Below, piece by piece: positions 54,781-64,000 of a DNA stretch of 64,000 nucleotides. The DNA lies in NCBI GenBank assembly GCA_029204225.1, contig CM055107.1, positions 24,447,391-24,511,390 of the forward strand. Direction: 5' to 3'. The stretch is from Diphasiastrum complanatum. Lineage: Eukaryota; Streptophyta; Lycopodiopsida; Lycopodiales; Lycopodiaceae. Position 1 is the first letter of the stretch, and each line of letters starts with the position of its first letter. Position numbers and translations under genes: made by a program. Below the pieces are notes generated by a model. The model had not been told where the DNA came from and ran no database searches. It was given only the letters and a program-made list of their open reading frames with translations.

Positions 54781-55278
54781 TGTGGTCTCACGGTCTTACT
54801 TACAAGTCATCACAAAGTGCACACATGCACATAGGTCACTCGCAGTCAGAGGCTTCTCACTTGCAGTTAGCCTTGCAGTTTGACGGTCTAGATTGCCTAT
54901 CATGCTTTTTTTCAGTGACGGTTTTTTAAACCATTTGACTTTCAAATCTGAAATGACATTTGATAGTTTAGAGATGGGTACGATTTTAAAAGATGAGTCG
55001 CCAAAGTTAGAAGGGCTGAAAGTTGAATCATGAATGTCAAAGTTTGTGGTGAAATTTTTATGAAGTTTCAAGTGATGTGTATAATATATTTATTAGGAAT
55101 CTATACAAGCAAAAAAACAAAGGTGCATGTCAAAATGACGTTTTTGAATTGTATGTGCTTGTATGCTATGACGGCCAAACTTTTAGGACGCCTATATTTT
55201 ACGGCCAAAATGGCTTTTGACGGTCAATACGGCTGTCAAACTGCAAGGGTGCACGGTCGCAGTTCACAACCCACGAAG

Positions 55279-55373
55279 GCGGCGAGCTAGATGTACAAAA
55301 GGGGGAGGGCGATGAGCTGAATGTACAAAAGGGGAAAGACGACGAGCTGGATGTACGAAAGGGGATGTGGATG
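55279..55373 (+). repeat. Tandem repeat, unit about 31 bp, three copies
   Basis: Each unit holds GAGCTRRATGTACRAAAGGG. Copies begin near 55279, 55308 and 55340. Confidence 0.75.
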
Positions 55374-55656
55374 TGTAAGTGCGATGAGGGAGACCATCTT
55401 CTCGTAATTGATGTTTGGGCTTGTATCGGATAGGTGTCCCATTTTGATAGGCTCTGAACACAGATGTTCAAAGCCATAGCGCTTTGTTAAAGGGCCAAAA
55501 TGGCCAAAACTTTAATTACACCTAGTAGTGGGCCGTGAGTAGGCCTGCTACACTCTGTAAAGGCAGCATTCAACGCACCTCGCCGGTAGGGCGGCTCGGT
55601 GTGTGAATGCTTGCTCACGCACGCTACCTAGTCCATAGAGTAAAAAAAGCTATTCC

Positions 55657-55763
55657 AGTTTAGGAGAGTAAGGAAGATGTTTCCAGAGTAAGGAATATGT
55701 TTCCTACTCTAGTTTAGGAGAGTAAGGAAGATGTTTCCAGAGTAAGGAATATGTTTCCTACTC

Positions 55764-55764
<1 letters not shown>
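55657..55764 (+). repeat. Exact 54-bp tandem duplication
   Basis: Two copies (55657-55710, 55711-55764) look identical by eye. Each contains two near-copies of AGTAAGGAAKATGTTTCC. It ends at the start of the CG/CA tract. Confidence 0.9.

Positions 55765-55849
<85 letters not shown>
55765..55849. repeat. (GC)n(CA)n microsatellite
   Basis: About five GC units pass directly into about 37 CA units. Alternating purine-pyrimidine runs of this kind can form Z-DNA. It lies about 270 bp before the start codon of the gene at 56123. Confidence 0.95.
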
Positions 55850-55850
<1 letters not shown>

Positions 55851-56122
55851 CACAGCACGCGCACTGTCTCCGCGCCACATTTTTCAACAACTACATGTAG
55901 TGCTGCAAGAGTTGGCATAGCCGCTGTGCTCCTCCTCTACTTTGTGATGTGAAGTTTGCATCCTGAAATTAGTTGAATTAGTTACAAAGAATAAATCCTA
56001 AGCTTAAAATCTGTAAGGCTTTGCGATTAATTCTCTCCAAGGCTTAAGTAAACGTTAATCTCTTTGTCACGATCAAGGGGGCAAGGGAAAGGGAAACGAA
56101 TTGGATCGCCAATTGATCGACC

Positions 56123-56254
56123 ATGGCTGCACAGAATATCTTGCAAAAGAAAGTGCTCCAAACATGGCATCACGTTGCAGATTCAAAATCCTGCCATCGC
56201 TTGCTCGCTCGCGAGGTTCTCAAAGGAATGCAAGAGGTTGTTCCACTCTCTCAT
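56123..56254 (+). CDS. Coiled-coil gene, exon 1
   Basis: 44 codons from MAAQNILQKKVLQTWHHVAD to VVPLSH. Donor CAT|GTAATT, phase 0; the acceptor TGATGCAG ends at 56444. Confidence 0.55.
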
Positions 56255-59200
56255 GTAATTCACATCTTAAGTCTTTTTGGCCTTTTTCCCATGCTCGGAA
56301 ATATTGTTGGATAAATTTACCCTGAATCTCATGTAAATGCCAATGCAAATGAGAAATTTAGCCATCTAAAGATTTGTTAGCGCGTCTATGAGACTTGACT
56401 TATTTGAGATACGGACGAACATCGACCTGTGAATCGTGATGCAGGCGTCAGAAGCTTTCGACTCCGTCTCTGTTTCGTTGATGCACGTTGTCGGTCTCAA
56501 AGCCGACGAGATGAGAAGAGACGGCAGAAATTCGTCAGTGTTCATTACCGGTCATAACATTGGAGGGTTTGATAATTTTTCCAGAGATAAAACAATTGTA
56601 AGTATACGTGCTCATGCGGCCGTCCTTTTAGTGATTATTTCTTGTTGCTCTAAATCGAATGCAAGGGTTCCTCTAGAAGATGCTAACAACTGTTTTCGAA
56701 ACTCACACAAGCAATCGACTTCTAAAAGCGAGTCTGACTACGAAGCAAAGACATCGAGGGTCAAATTAGTATCGACAGTTGAAAAGGTGCGGACAAAGCT
56801 TTCCTCACAAGCCTCAACCAGACCTTCAGTTTTGAACAAGCTTCCAAGCTTCCAAGCTCCACATTCCATATCCTGTAATCGCAAAAGATTTGTAGGCAAT
56901 GCGGGGGACCAGGGATGCCATATAGTATTTAGTTGAATACAAGTTTTCAACATCATTCTATACTATCAAATGCGACGTTAAATGTCTCTTGTTTGTCTAT
57001 GATGCTAGTCAGTATATCTCAAAAACAAAGCTTCCAAGTGTGTGGCAGAAATCGCTTGTCGAGAAAGGCAACAGATTCGAAATCTCATGACCGTCCTGAA
57101 AATTATAGAAGCTTCTGTGCAGTTTAAAGAGCAAGAACTTTCCGCGAAGTTCAAGAATCACAAAAAAGATCTCGGCATTCAGCACCAACAGTTCAAGATG
57201 GAGATCTCTGACCTTCTTAAGAATTTCAAGGAAAGCCGTATTCACAGCCTTATGCTAGAGCACAGACATGAGAATGTTTTGCGTGCTGTTCTCAGGATTC
57301 AGGAGCGAATCGTCATGAAAATCATCCAAGGCCTGTCGAATTTAGAGACTGACTTTGAAGACATGCTGACTGAGTTGGCAGCCTCGATGTGCAAACCACT
57401 AATTTCCTACTTGAAGGATCTTAAATCTATGGCAGGAGTTAATCAAGCGCAAGCACTGCAAGGTCTAGTAGAACAATTGGAGTCCGAACTTGCGAAACAA
57501 ATCGATATGCTTTCTAGTTCAGTGGACCATATTTCCAAATGTATGAGTGCGTTGAGAACGCAATTCAGGGTACAAGATGATAAGCTTAATTTTGTGAAGC
57601 GGCAGCTTGATTTCGTACATGCTAGACAACAGAAGAATGACAAGATGGTTAGCAAAGTAAAAAAGTCACTTGATAAAAATTTAGACAATCAAAAGGAGCT
57701 CGGTGAGTTCCTCGAACGTCAGTCCCGTCTCTACGACGGTTTGAAGTTAAATCTGAAGGAGAAAGAGATACAATGTTGTACTTTAAAACAAAGACAAGAT
57801 TCTTTTTTACAGAACTTCTTTCATCAGAATATTCGCGAATTTGACAAGAATCTATCAGAAATTTATCTCAAGTGTTCTGAATTAAAGCGTAAGGCACAAG
57901 TGGAATTGACAACAGCAAAGCCAGTTCGAGCCCTGTCAGTATTTCATTTGGGGCCACTCCCGAAGTTGTGTATTTGTGAGAAGCAGTATAATAATCGCCA
58001 AATTGTGTATCTGGCTCGTCATGTTCAACATGTTGCACCCAGCACTACTTATACACATTCAGAGTACAATACATATCAAACTACGATATATGTAAACTTG
58101 CTGGAAAAAGGTGAACAGGAAAAGAATTTCTGGAAGAGAGAAGAAAGAGGAAAAGGACCCCATACTGCTTGCTTGATCATTCCTTGCACGCATTCTGCTG
58201 AAGGTGCTTTGGATAATACTCCTATTTTCGAAACTGTATATGTTGTATTTCTGATACACCTGTTAAATATTGCTGTTGTCGCAGATGGACGAGTTTCGGA
58301 ATCATTGACGTACTTGTCGATACTGTATCTTTTCAAAATGTACTATAATTGATTTTGGCTTTCAATCAAAATCAAATTACCAAGCATCCAAGCCTTTTGT
58401 TTTTACTTTTCAAGCTAGAAATGGCAGTCTTCTTCTTGAATAACTGATACATGTCCCCTACTCTAGCGAGTTGGATAGAACTGTGGCCCGGTATCCTCTT
58501 TGATCCAGATTCAAATCCCAGCCAAAATATTTGCGTAAGATGCGCTCTCCATGACAAGGCCTGTCATGTTACATAAAGTGTGAATATTTCTTGCACGCTG
58601 TTATAGGCAAGGCAGTACGAATGTTACCCGACATGTTGCATAGTCAACATGTACAAGTATTGTACAAAAAAGCTTGTATGACTGGGTATATTGTTGTATT
58701 GCTAATGTATAACGTATATGCCGTACATAAAGGCCTGTTGTACTGGGAATTTTTCAATGACTGTAAATGTTGTACATATAAAGTCCATGTACGTGGCATT
58801 AAAAAAGTAGCATCACTCCAAAAGCTAGATCCTTCTGGATACCAAAGTTACCAAACCACTTGGTAAGGATTCAATTCAATAGATGGATACTATGTACAAA
58901 GTAAGGCTGATAGTTCTAGTTAAATGGAACTAGGCTGCTGGTAATAAGAATTTCTGAGTGGACTCAGCACGAGCATCATTTTGATGGACGAGATACTCGG
59001 TGGTAGCAGCATTGTGAGGTGGATGTCAGATGATTTCAGTGTGTTTACAGGATCAGAAGTGTAGTATGTGATGCTGGTGGACTGGTATGGGTGAGAGCAT
59101 TGTAACAAATATCACCTTGTCTGTTTTAGCGTCTCAAGTAAGTAAGATTGAATGTGCTTGCGAACCGTGATTACTGCAAATCTGAGCGTGCGTGTTAGTT

Positions 59201-60247
59201 GCAAAGAGTTAAAAGATGCATTATGGCTGCTTAAAGTGGCAGAGTAACCAGATTGAGTTGTAAGAATAAAGTGTGTTTAAAATGTGAACCCACAAGAACT
59301 AGATTCTAGAACTAGCTGTGCCCGATAAGGACTTCAAAGTTCAAACCATTAGATACGAGTTGTAAGATTCTGTGCTCATTTTGTTTATGAACGTTTCGTC
59401 AATTGCACAGAAGGCTCCTGAATTTAGTGAATTGAGATGCCTGCAGGTGCAGATACGTTACTGGATCAGAGAGGCGCAAGTTTGGAAATATTATCGGAAA
59501 TCTCGGAGAGGTTGTTTTACCAAGATGGAATGCCAAACCCAATTTTCAGATTAGTATGCTTAGAATTGAATAATGGGAAACACAATGCGCACCCTGAAGT
59601 TTCTTCTTGGACTAATCGCAAGCCAGGCTCACCTATTAATATAAGCGCTATCAGCGAGACAGATCAAACTCAGAGAGTGAATCTCTCTGTTCAATTCCAT
59701 TCTCCCGCTCAACAGCCCTACAAATATACTGATATGACACCAAAAAATTGCTCGGATTCTCTTATGAACGACATTTTGCACTTGCAATCAAAATTGATAG
59801 CGATTTCGAACTGTTTGAAAAGGAATGAAAGTAATATTTTGAGATCGAAAGGTCTTATAGCTGCACTCAGAGAATGTTGGGAAGGTTCTAGAGGGCAAAA
59901 GCTGAAAGGAAATTCAGTTCCTGACAACCATAAAGAAAATTTCGTGGCTTCTCTGGCATGCCGAGCTGGCACGTGCTTTGAAAGTCTAAGCGAATCGTTA
60001 AGCAGGTTGAAGCGCTCAAGGATTGAAGTTCAAGCTACAAGAACTTACGAGCCTTGTTCTGTGAAAAAGCACAAAGTAGGTGTCGATTCTCATTCTAAAA
60101 GCAAGAAATCCAGTCGACTCAATTTCAATCTATCACTACTACCAGAAAGAAGATTTTGAGGCCGATGCATCGGAGGAACTTATCTCGGATGCTACATCTG
60201 CATGCAATGAGAGGGAGCTTTGGCAAATATTGGAGCTTGGAGAGTAA
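56123..60247 (+). CDS. Coiled-coil protein of unknown function, five-exon model
   Basis: I propose exons 56123-56254, 56445-56874, 57013-57888, 59447-60075 and 60146-60247, about 720 residues. All junctions are GT-AG and phase-consistent: 0, 1, 1 and 0. The start ATG has a good context (GACCATGGC). The central exon is strongly helical with heptad-like spacing (DKLNFVKRQLDFVHARQQKN, NLDNQKELGEFLERQSRL), hence a long coiled coil. Exon 4 is Ser/Asn-rich with a short basic cluster (RLKRSRIEVQ, SVKKHK) that could be a nuclear signal. The C-terminus (SACNERELWQILELGE) is short and acidic. A GTAAGT at 56598 suggests that a further small intron may exist within exon 2; I could not find a phase-matching acceptor. 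I do not recognise the protein. Meiotic or cytoskeletal coiled-coil roles are mere possibilities. No stop or frameshift disturbs the model. Confidence 0.6.
56445..56874 (+). CDS. Coiled-coil gene, exon 2
   Basis: Ser-, Lys- and Arg-rich. Donor T|GTAATC in phase 1 pairs with the acceptor GTCAG at 57012 (138-bp intron). An internal GTAAGT at 56598 and the hydrophobic stretch VSIRAHAAVLLVIIS hint that part of it may be intronic. Confidence 0.45.
57013..57888 (+). CDS. Coiled-coil gene, exon 3 (main coiled coil)
   Basis: 876 bp, open throughout. The donor C|GTAAGG at 57889 is strong. Reading onwards past it gives a composition change and an aimless tail to 58352, so the longer open frame is taken as intron read-through. 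Confidence 0.65.
58463..58530 (+). repeat. Possible tRNA-derived SINE fragment
   Basis: Box-B-like AGATTCAAATCCC at 58508-58520, with a loose box-A-like TAGCGAGTTGGATAGAA 43 bp before it. It lies within the 1.56-kb intron of the coiled-coil gene. Confidence 0.3.
59447..60075 (+). CDS. Coiled-coil gene, exon 4
   Basis: The acceptor ATGCCTGCAG ends at 59446. The first two bases complete the arginine codon begun in exon 3. Donor AAA|GTAGGT at 60076, phase 0. Confidence 0.6.
60146..60247 (+). CDS. Coiled-coil gene, terminal exon 5
   Basis: Acceptor CTACTACCAG ends at 60145 (70-bp intron). 33 codons and a TAA: KEDFEADASEELISDATSAC and then NERELWQILELGE. Confidence 0.6.
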   Translation, partial: KEDFEADASEELISDATSACNERELWQILELGE

Positions 60248-60539
60248 TGAACATTCAATCGCGAAAACATTTCAAATTTCTTTGTTGGCCGTTATAAAGA
60301 AAGTTTCAAATTGGTTGTCAATTTTTTTTTTTCTCTCTTTTATTCCAGATTGGTTGTGTTCAAGCATTTTCTTTGTCTTTTTTATTCGAGATTAGTTGTG
60401 CTGGAGGATTTTTTTTTTTTTTCCCTCTTATATAGAATAGATTATTTACAAGTGCATATAATTTACATAGAGAATGTAGCTAAGTCACTTGATGTTGTGT
60501 GACTTCAAATTAGGATACATTCTTCGAATATCAATCCTC

Positions 60540-60625
60540 ACTCTAGAGAGACTATTAATAGGGAATAGCAGTATGGCATCCGATCCCGTATGAGAGAGGT
60601 CTTGGATTCAAATCCTAGTTTGTCC
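60540..60625 (+). repeat. Possible tRNA-derived SINE fragment
   Basis: Box-B-like GGATTCAAATCCT at 60604-60616. The upstream CTCTAGAGAG start resembles the fragment at 58461. No clear target duplication. Confidence 0.28.
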
Positions 60626-60719
60626 ATCCATAAACTTTTTTTCATGGAAGTGGGAGTTAGTGACAGCTCTAATTCCATGTAACATAAAGTATGAACTAGC
60701 AAAGTATGCCCGTCGATGA

Positions 60720-60860
60720 CGGGCAATGGACGGTCGATGATCTAGGTGGCGGCTTGTGGTCGAGACGTGTGGATGATGCTCAGAGCGGGCAATTGATGAT
60801 TGAAGGCGGACAATGGACGGACAATGGACGGCCGTTATGGCCGATGGTTTGGGTTGAAGG
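60720..60860 (+). repeat. Cryptically simple GGACAATGGACGG-rich tract
   Basis: Short overlapping words (CAATGGACGG, CCGATGG, GGTCAATGG) recur irregularly, with strong G and A excess. Confidence 0.5.
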
Positions 60861-60916
60861 TCAATGGTTTGGGTCAAAAGTTGTCAGTGACAATTAACCG
60901 ATGGTGAGCGACCGAT

Positions 60917-61027
<111 letters not shown>

Positions 61028-61131
61028 GCATATACATAAAACTGTAGCAAATGAAATCGAGGAACAAAAAAAACTATTGTTATATTCGATAATCTTCAAG
61101 ATACCACACAAACGGTTCCACATTTAGTCTT

Positions 61132-61655
61132 TCAAGATAACGGTCCCCACTCGTTTGATAAATCTGATAACACTATCTGTGAGTCAACCATGATTTCTAA
61201 CTTTATTTGTAGATCATCAAGTGTTACAGTACTGACATTTCTATACAATACTTTAATATTATCAATCAGCAAATCAAAATCCAACAAGAATCGGTTTTTG
61301 TCAGGGATAAATTGTCCATGCATTTGTTGAAGATGATGGTATTCCGCGAACATCCTTAACAACCAAAAAATACTACATGTGTGGACCTCATCTCCAAAAC
61401 AGAATAGTTCCATTACATCATGAACAAAGTTCACGTAATCCACCCAAATCTGTAACATCTGCATTTTATTGAAAAAACATCATAAGTATTGATGTGATCA
61501 TAATAACAAAAACATACTTTGCATCTATTACATCCTCTAGACACTCTCATCCACAGCCTACTTCCAAATTAAGCCTAAAATACCTCGGTGGAGTTCATAG
61601 GTTCAAACAACACGCATGCATGTAACTGCTCCAAACCACGATATGCACCCAAAAC
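61132..61655 (-). CDS. Two-exon coding stretch of unknown function behind the Helitron helicase
   Basis: On the minus strand, 61655-61584 (24 codons, VLGAYRGLEQLHACVLFEPM) follows the acceptor TTGTTTGCAG and ends GAG|GTATTT. The next exon, 61458-61132, follows the acceptor AAAATGCAG in matching phase 0. It reads WVDYVNFVHDVMELFCFGDE, LLRMFAEYHHLQQMHGQF, LLDFDLLIDNIKVLYRN and ends in TGA. Open frames with well-placed splice sites suggest a real or recently captured gene piece. An upstream exon is missing. I recognise no family. Confidence 0.45.
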
Positions 61656-61768
61656 CTGCAAACAACCACAAGTGTTTAAATAACGCAATTCCTCCACAAT
61701 TATAGTGCTTACTCAATATTCAATTCACTCTGAATTACGATGCTAAGTTGAAGATGGCATGCATTGTA

Positions 61769-62429
61769 TCACATGTCAATCACATTATTATAACACTTCG
61801 GAGTACATGATATTGGGTGTGTATCCTCCTTTCTCACTCTCGATATTGCAACGTATAGTTGTCCATGACTAAAAACTGGACGTGGCAAAAAGAGTCCAAT
61901 CACTTCCATCGTCTGTCCTTGGGCCTTGTTGATGGTCATTGCAAAGGCAGCTCGTATAGGAAATTGCAACCTCTCAAAATCAAAAGGCATGTCAGAGCTT
62001 GTAGGAACCAGTGGAATACACGGGATTAAAACTCTTTCACCCACATTCTTTCCACTCACAATCTCAGCCTCAATTATTTGTCGTCCCAATCTACATACAA
62101 TAAGCCTTGTGCCATTACAAAGACCTTGTTGATAAGCCAATGAGCGCAACAACATTACTATCATGCCAACCTTCAAAATCAACACATGTGGTGGACAACC
62201 ACTTGGTTGTAACGTGTTTAAGAACTCAACAGGGTAAATATTTGCATTTTGAGTATCCACCAAACTGTCTGCACTGTAATATGTGTAAACATCACCCGGA
62301 AATAGCTCTAAAACGCGATTGTTCACCAAGTCCACATCATCATTTAATGAAGTTAATATTGCACGATTCTTCAAAAAATCGACATCTTTATAATTCTCAA
62401 TGATATTCGGAAAGGTGAATGATATCCAA
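61769..62429 (-). pseudogene. Helitron Rep-helicase (PIF1-like) C-terminal part
   Basis: The frame reads ENYKDVDFLKNRAILTSLND, then FLNTLQPSGCPPHVLILKVG, then helicase motif V (FPIRAAFAMTINKAQGQTME) and motif VI (GQLYVAISRVRKEDTHPISC). These are the typical ends of the PIF1-like helicase of plant Helitrons, which unwinds DNA for rolling-circle transposition. The reading frame is open right up to 62429, where a copia LTR starts; the helicase N-terminus is therefore expected beyond the copia element, outside this window. The Helitron 3' hairpin and CTRR end were not identified. Confidence 0.9.
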
Positions 62430-62702
62430 GTTAGAATTAAAGTAGAATCACTGTGTTACTGTACTGTGGGTCCTATCAATTGATAAGGATCAGTTGGCGT
62501 CGCCACGAGGCAAGTCGACGGGACACGCGTCCCGCCAACGGCAACCTGGGTCATGCATGGGTTGCCTGAGTGAACAACTACATGTACAATGTAATTTCAT
62601 TTTGAGAAATATAGTTGTTATGTGAGCTTGTTGTGGAGAGTGTTTTCTGTCTGTGTTACTGTGTAGCATGATCTGTGTTCCTGTGCAAAGCAAATTTTAA
62701 GT
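62430..62702 (+). repeat. Copia copy 2, 5' LTR
   Basis: Begins GTTAGAATTAAAGTAGAATC and ends GCAAATTTTAAGT. It is followed by TCGTATCAGAGTC, a mutated primer site. Confidence 0.9.
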
Positions 62703-63271
62703 TCGTATCAGAGTCGTATAGGGAGTGTACAGCGAGTGCTACCCAGGAGGGATATCCACAATTGGATCAGAATTGACCATTGGATGGAGTCTGAAGGGTT
62801 GTTGAAGAGGGCCCTGAAGAAGTGAAGTGCATTTTCGCCTTCAACTTCATTAAAAATTTTCATATTGAAATTGGAGTTGGGTCCCTTCACAAGTGAAGAG
62901 TGAAGTTTCTTCAAGGTGAAGAAACATTTCAAAAACAAAGAAAATCCCTATTTTTGGGTCCTTTGCCCGTTTTGACCCAAACGAAAGGCTATAACCTCCA
63001 AACGAAGGGCACCCGAACTGTACCTGCAAGTACGGTCCAACAAAACAAAGTGATTGCAGCGGAGAAAGTGTTCGGAGTGCGCCAAAAGTGATTTCACCAT
63101 TCCACTGGGCACGAAGTTGGGAGTTGACGACTGAGTGCATTTCAAAAGGCGACGCCGATTTGGCTTTCAAATTGGTGGAAAAGCGGCGAGTGGCCTGGTA
63201 AGGGAAAAAGTGCAGGTCACTATTTTCAACTTCTGACATCACAGTTGGCCTCGACATACTGCTTTTAGCCT

Positions 63272-63307
63272 ACTCTCCCATGTTTGCAATGGCAAACATG
63301 GGAGAGT
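63272..63307. repeat. Perfect 16-bp inverted repeat over the gag start codon
   Basis: ACTCTCCCATGTTTGC (63272-63287) and its reverse complement (63292-63307) are separated by AATG, whose ATG is the gag start. Copy 1 lacks the left arm. Confidence 0.9.
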
Positions 63308-64000
63308 CCATTTTGAGTGAAAGTAGCAAATTGGACGGGATTTCCAACTATGCAGTGTGGAAATTCAAAATGAAAAACATACTGATGGAGAAAGACGTGT
63401 GGGAAGTCATCACAGGTGATGAGAGAAGGCCCCCAAATGAAGCGAATATCAGAGTGTTCGGCAAAAAGATGAGGAAAGCTTTGACCTTCATTAACTTGTC
63501 AGTGAAGGATCACATCATTACCCACATTTGTGATGTTGTTACACCTAGACATGCATGGGATGTGCTAAAGGAGCAGTTCGAGACGTCAAATCCGTCAAGA
63601 ATCATATTTCTGAAGTCAAAGCTGAATAGTGCCCGAATGGAGCAAGGAGAGCACATTCAAACATACATGACCAGAATCAAGACAATGAGGGATGAACTGC
63701 ATTCTATTGGTGAGCGCATACGTGATGTGGAGTTGGTGCACAATGCATTGTGCGGCATTGTAGAACCCTATAGCGGAATAGCATCAAGAGGAATATTGCC
63801 AACCTTTGACGAGCTCACAGGAATCTTGATCCAGGAAGAGCAACGACAAGAAATGATGAAAGCTAGACGTCTGACGATCAGGCACTTGTGACACACCAAA
63901 AACAAGGCAAGAGCAAGGGCAAGAAGAAGTCTAAACATCAATTTGCCAAGACTCAGGAGGATGACGGATCTTTTAGTAAGACCAAGAAGAAAGGCAAGTG
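63280..64000 (+). pseudogene. Copia copy 2 gag, frame-shifted, incomplete
   Basis: The protein from MANMGESILSESSKLDGISN (ATG 63289; an in-frame upstream ATG exists at 63280) parallels copy 1 and keeps a cysteine codon where copy 1 has TGA. A deletion near 63775 removes about four codons in frame. A second indel near 63870 shifts the frame, giving a stop at 63889-63891. The basic region and the start of the zinc knuckle are visible in another frame at the window end. Confidence 0.9.

Larger units (their letters stand above)
62430..64000 (+). mobile_element. Second copia copy of the 47.6-kb family, cut by the window end
   Basis: The LTR, a degenerate primer site, a shortened leader and gag match the element at 47630-53684 closely. 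About 700 bp of leader is absent between 62720 and 62760. The insertion interrupts the Helitron helicase frame. Its 3' part lies beyond the window. Confidence 0.93.

Noticed and set aside
55709-55918. Open frame of alternating Val-Cys residues
   Set aside because: It is the translation of the CA microsatellite.
57889-58352. Continuation of the coiled-coil exon to the stop at 58352
   Set aside because: A strong GTAAGG donor at 57889 phases perfectly with the acceptor at 59446, and the read-through part loses the helical composition.
60076-60159. Exon 4 reading on to the TGA at 60157-60159
   Set aside because: Splicing at GTAGGT/ACCAG gives a better acidic C-terminus in an open frame; the read-through ending has no support beyond being open.
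56123-60247. Assignment of the coiled-coil gene to PRD3/PAIR1 or another meiotic protein
   Set aside because: Only generic coiled-coil and basic-cluster features agree; no distinctive motif was recognised.

Overview
This window is eukaryotic, almost certainly land-plant, nuclear DNA. The evidence is plant-type Ty3/gypsy and Ty1/copia retrotransposons primed by initiator-tRNA-Met (TGGTATCAGAGC-type binding sites), a chromodomain gypsy element, a Helitron helicase, a hAT relic with a plant DUF659/hAT-C pattern, spliced genes with GT-AG introns and long AT-rich spacers. The very long intron, the heavy load of decayed LTR elements and a non-chromovirus gypsy with a DGGS protease and YLDD reverse transcriptase would suit a large-genome non-seed plant (fern or lycophyte). 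That placement is inference only.

Layout. 1-1452: 3' part of a broken gypsy pol. 2180-4265: hAT transposase relic. 6.5-8.8 kb: decayed LTR element with a recognisable primer-binding site. 9168-23947: the last four exons of a host gene that looks like a TOM1/THH1-family (DUF1084) membrane protein. Its 13.2-kb intron holds a complete but defective chromovirus (12505-18137) with 357/358-bp LTRs and a GTGAT target duplication. 24-27.5 kb: no gene; one strong hairpin. 27.5-31.8 kb: minus-strand copia element with an in-frame integrase-RNase H deletion fusion. 31.8-34.35 kb: a decayed extra ORF of unknown function. 34.85-39.6 kb: minus-strand gypsy gag-pol, with both flanks carrying a repeated CGAAGGTT word. 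43.65-46.0 kb: a second copy of the 27.5-28.8 kb LTR-like sequence, split by a 1.65-kb internally deleted copia. 46.7-47.45 kb: copia integrase scrap. 47.63-53.68 kb: nearly complete plus-strand copia with unusual LTR ends. 53.9-56 kb: LTR remnant, minisatellites and a (CG)(CA) tract. 56123-60247: an apparently intact five-exon gene for a coiled-coil protein that I do not recognise. 61132-62429 (minus): Helitron helicase C-terminus followed by an unrecognised two-exon coding stretch. 62430-64000: a second copy of the 47.6-kb copia family, inserted into the helicase and running off the window.

How it works together. Only the genes at 9168-23947 and 56123-60247 look like host genes, with the two exons at 61132-61655 a possible third. 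All else is transposable-element sediment in at least three layers: old hAT and gypsy relics, middle-aged copia and gypsy copies with many stops, and younger insertions whose LTR pairs differ by only a few percent. No retroelement here keeps an intact coding capacity. No intact tRNA, rRNA or CRISPR array was seen.
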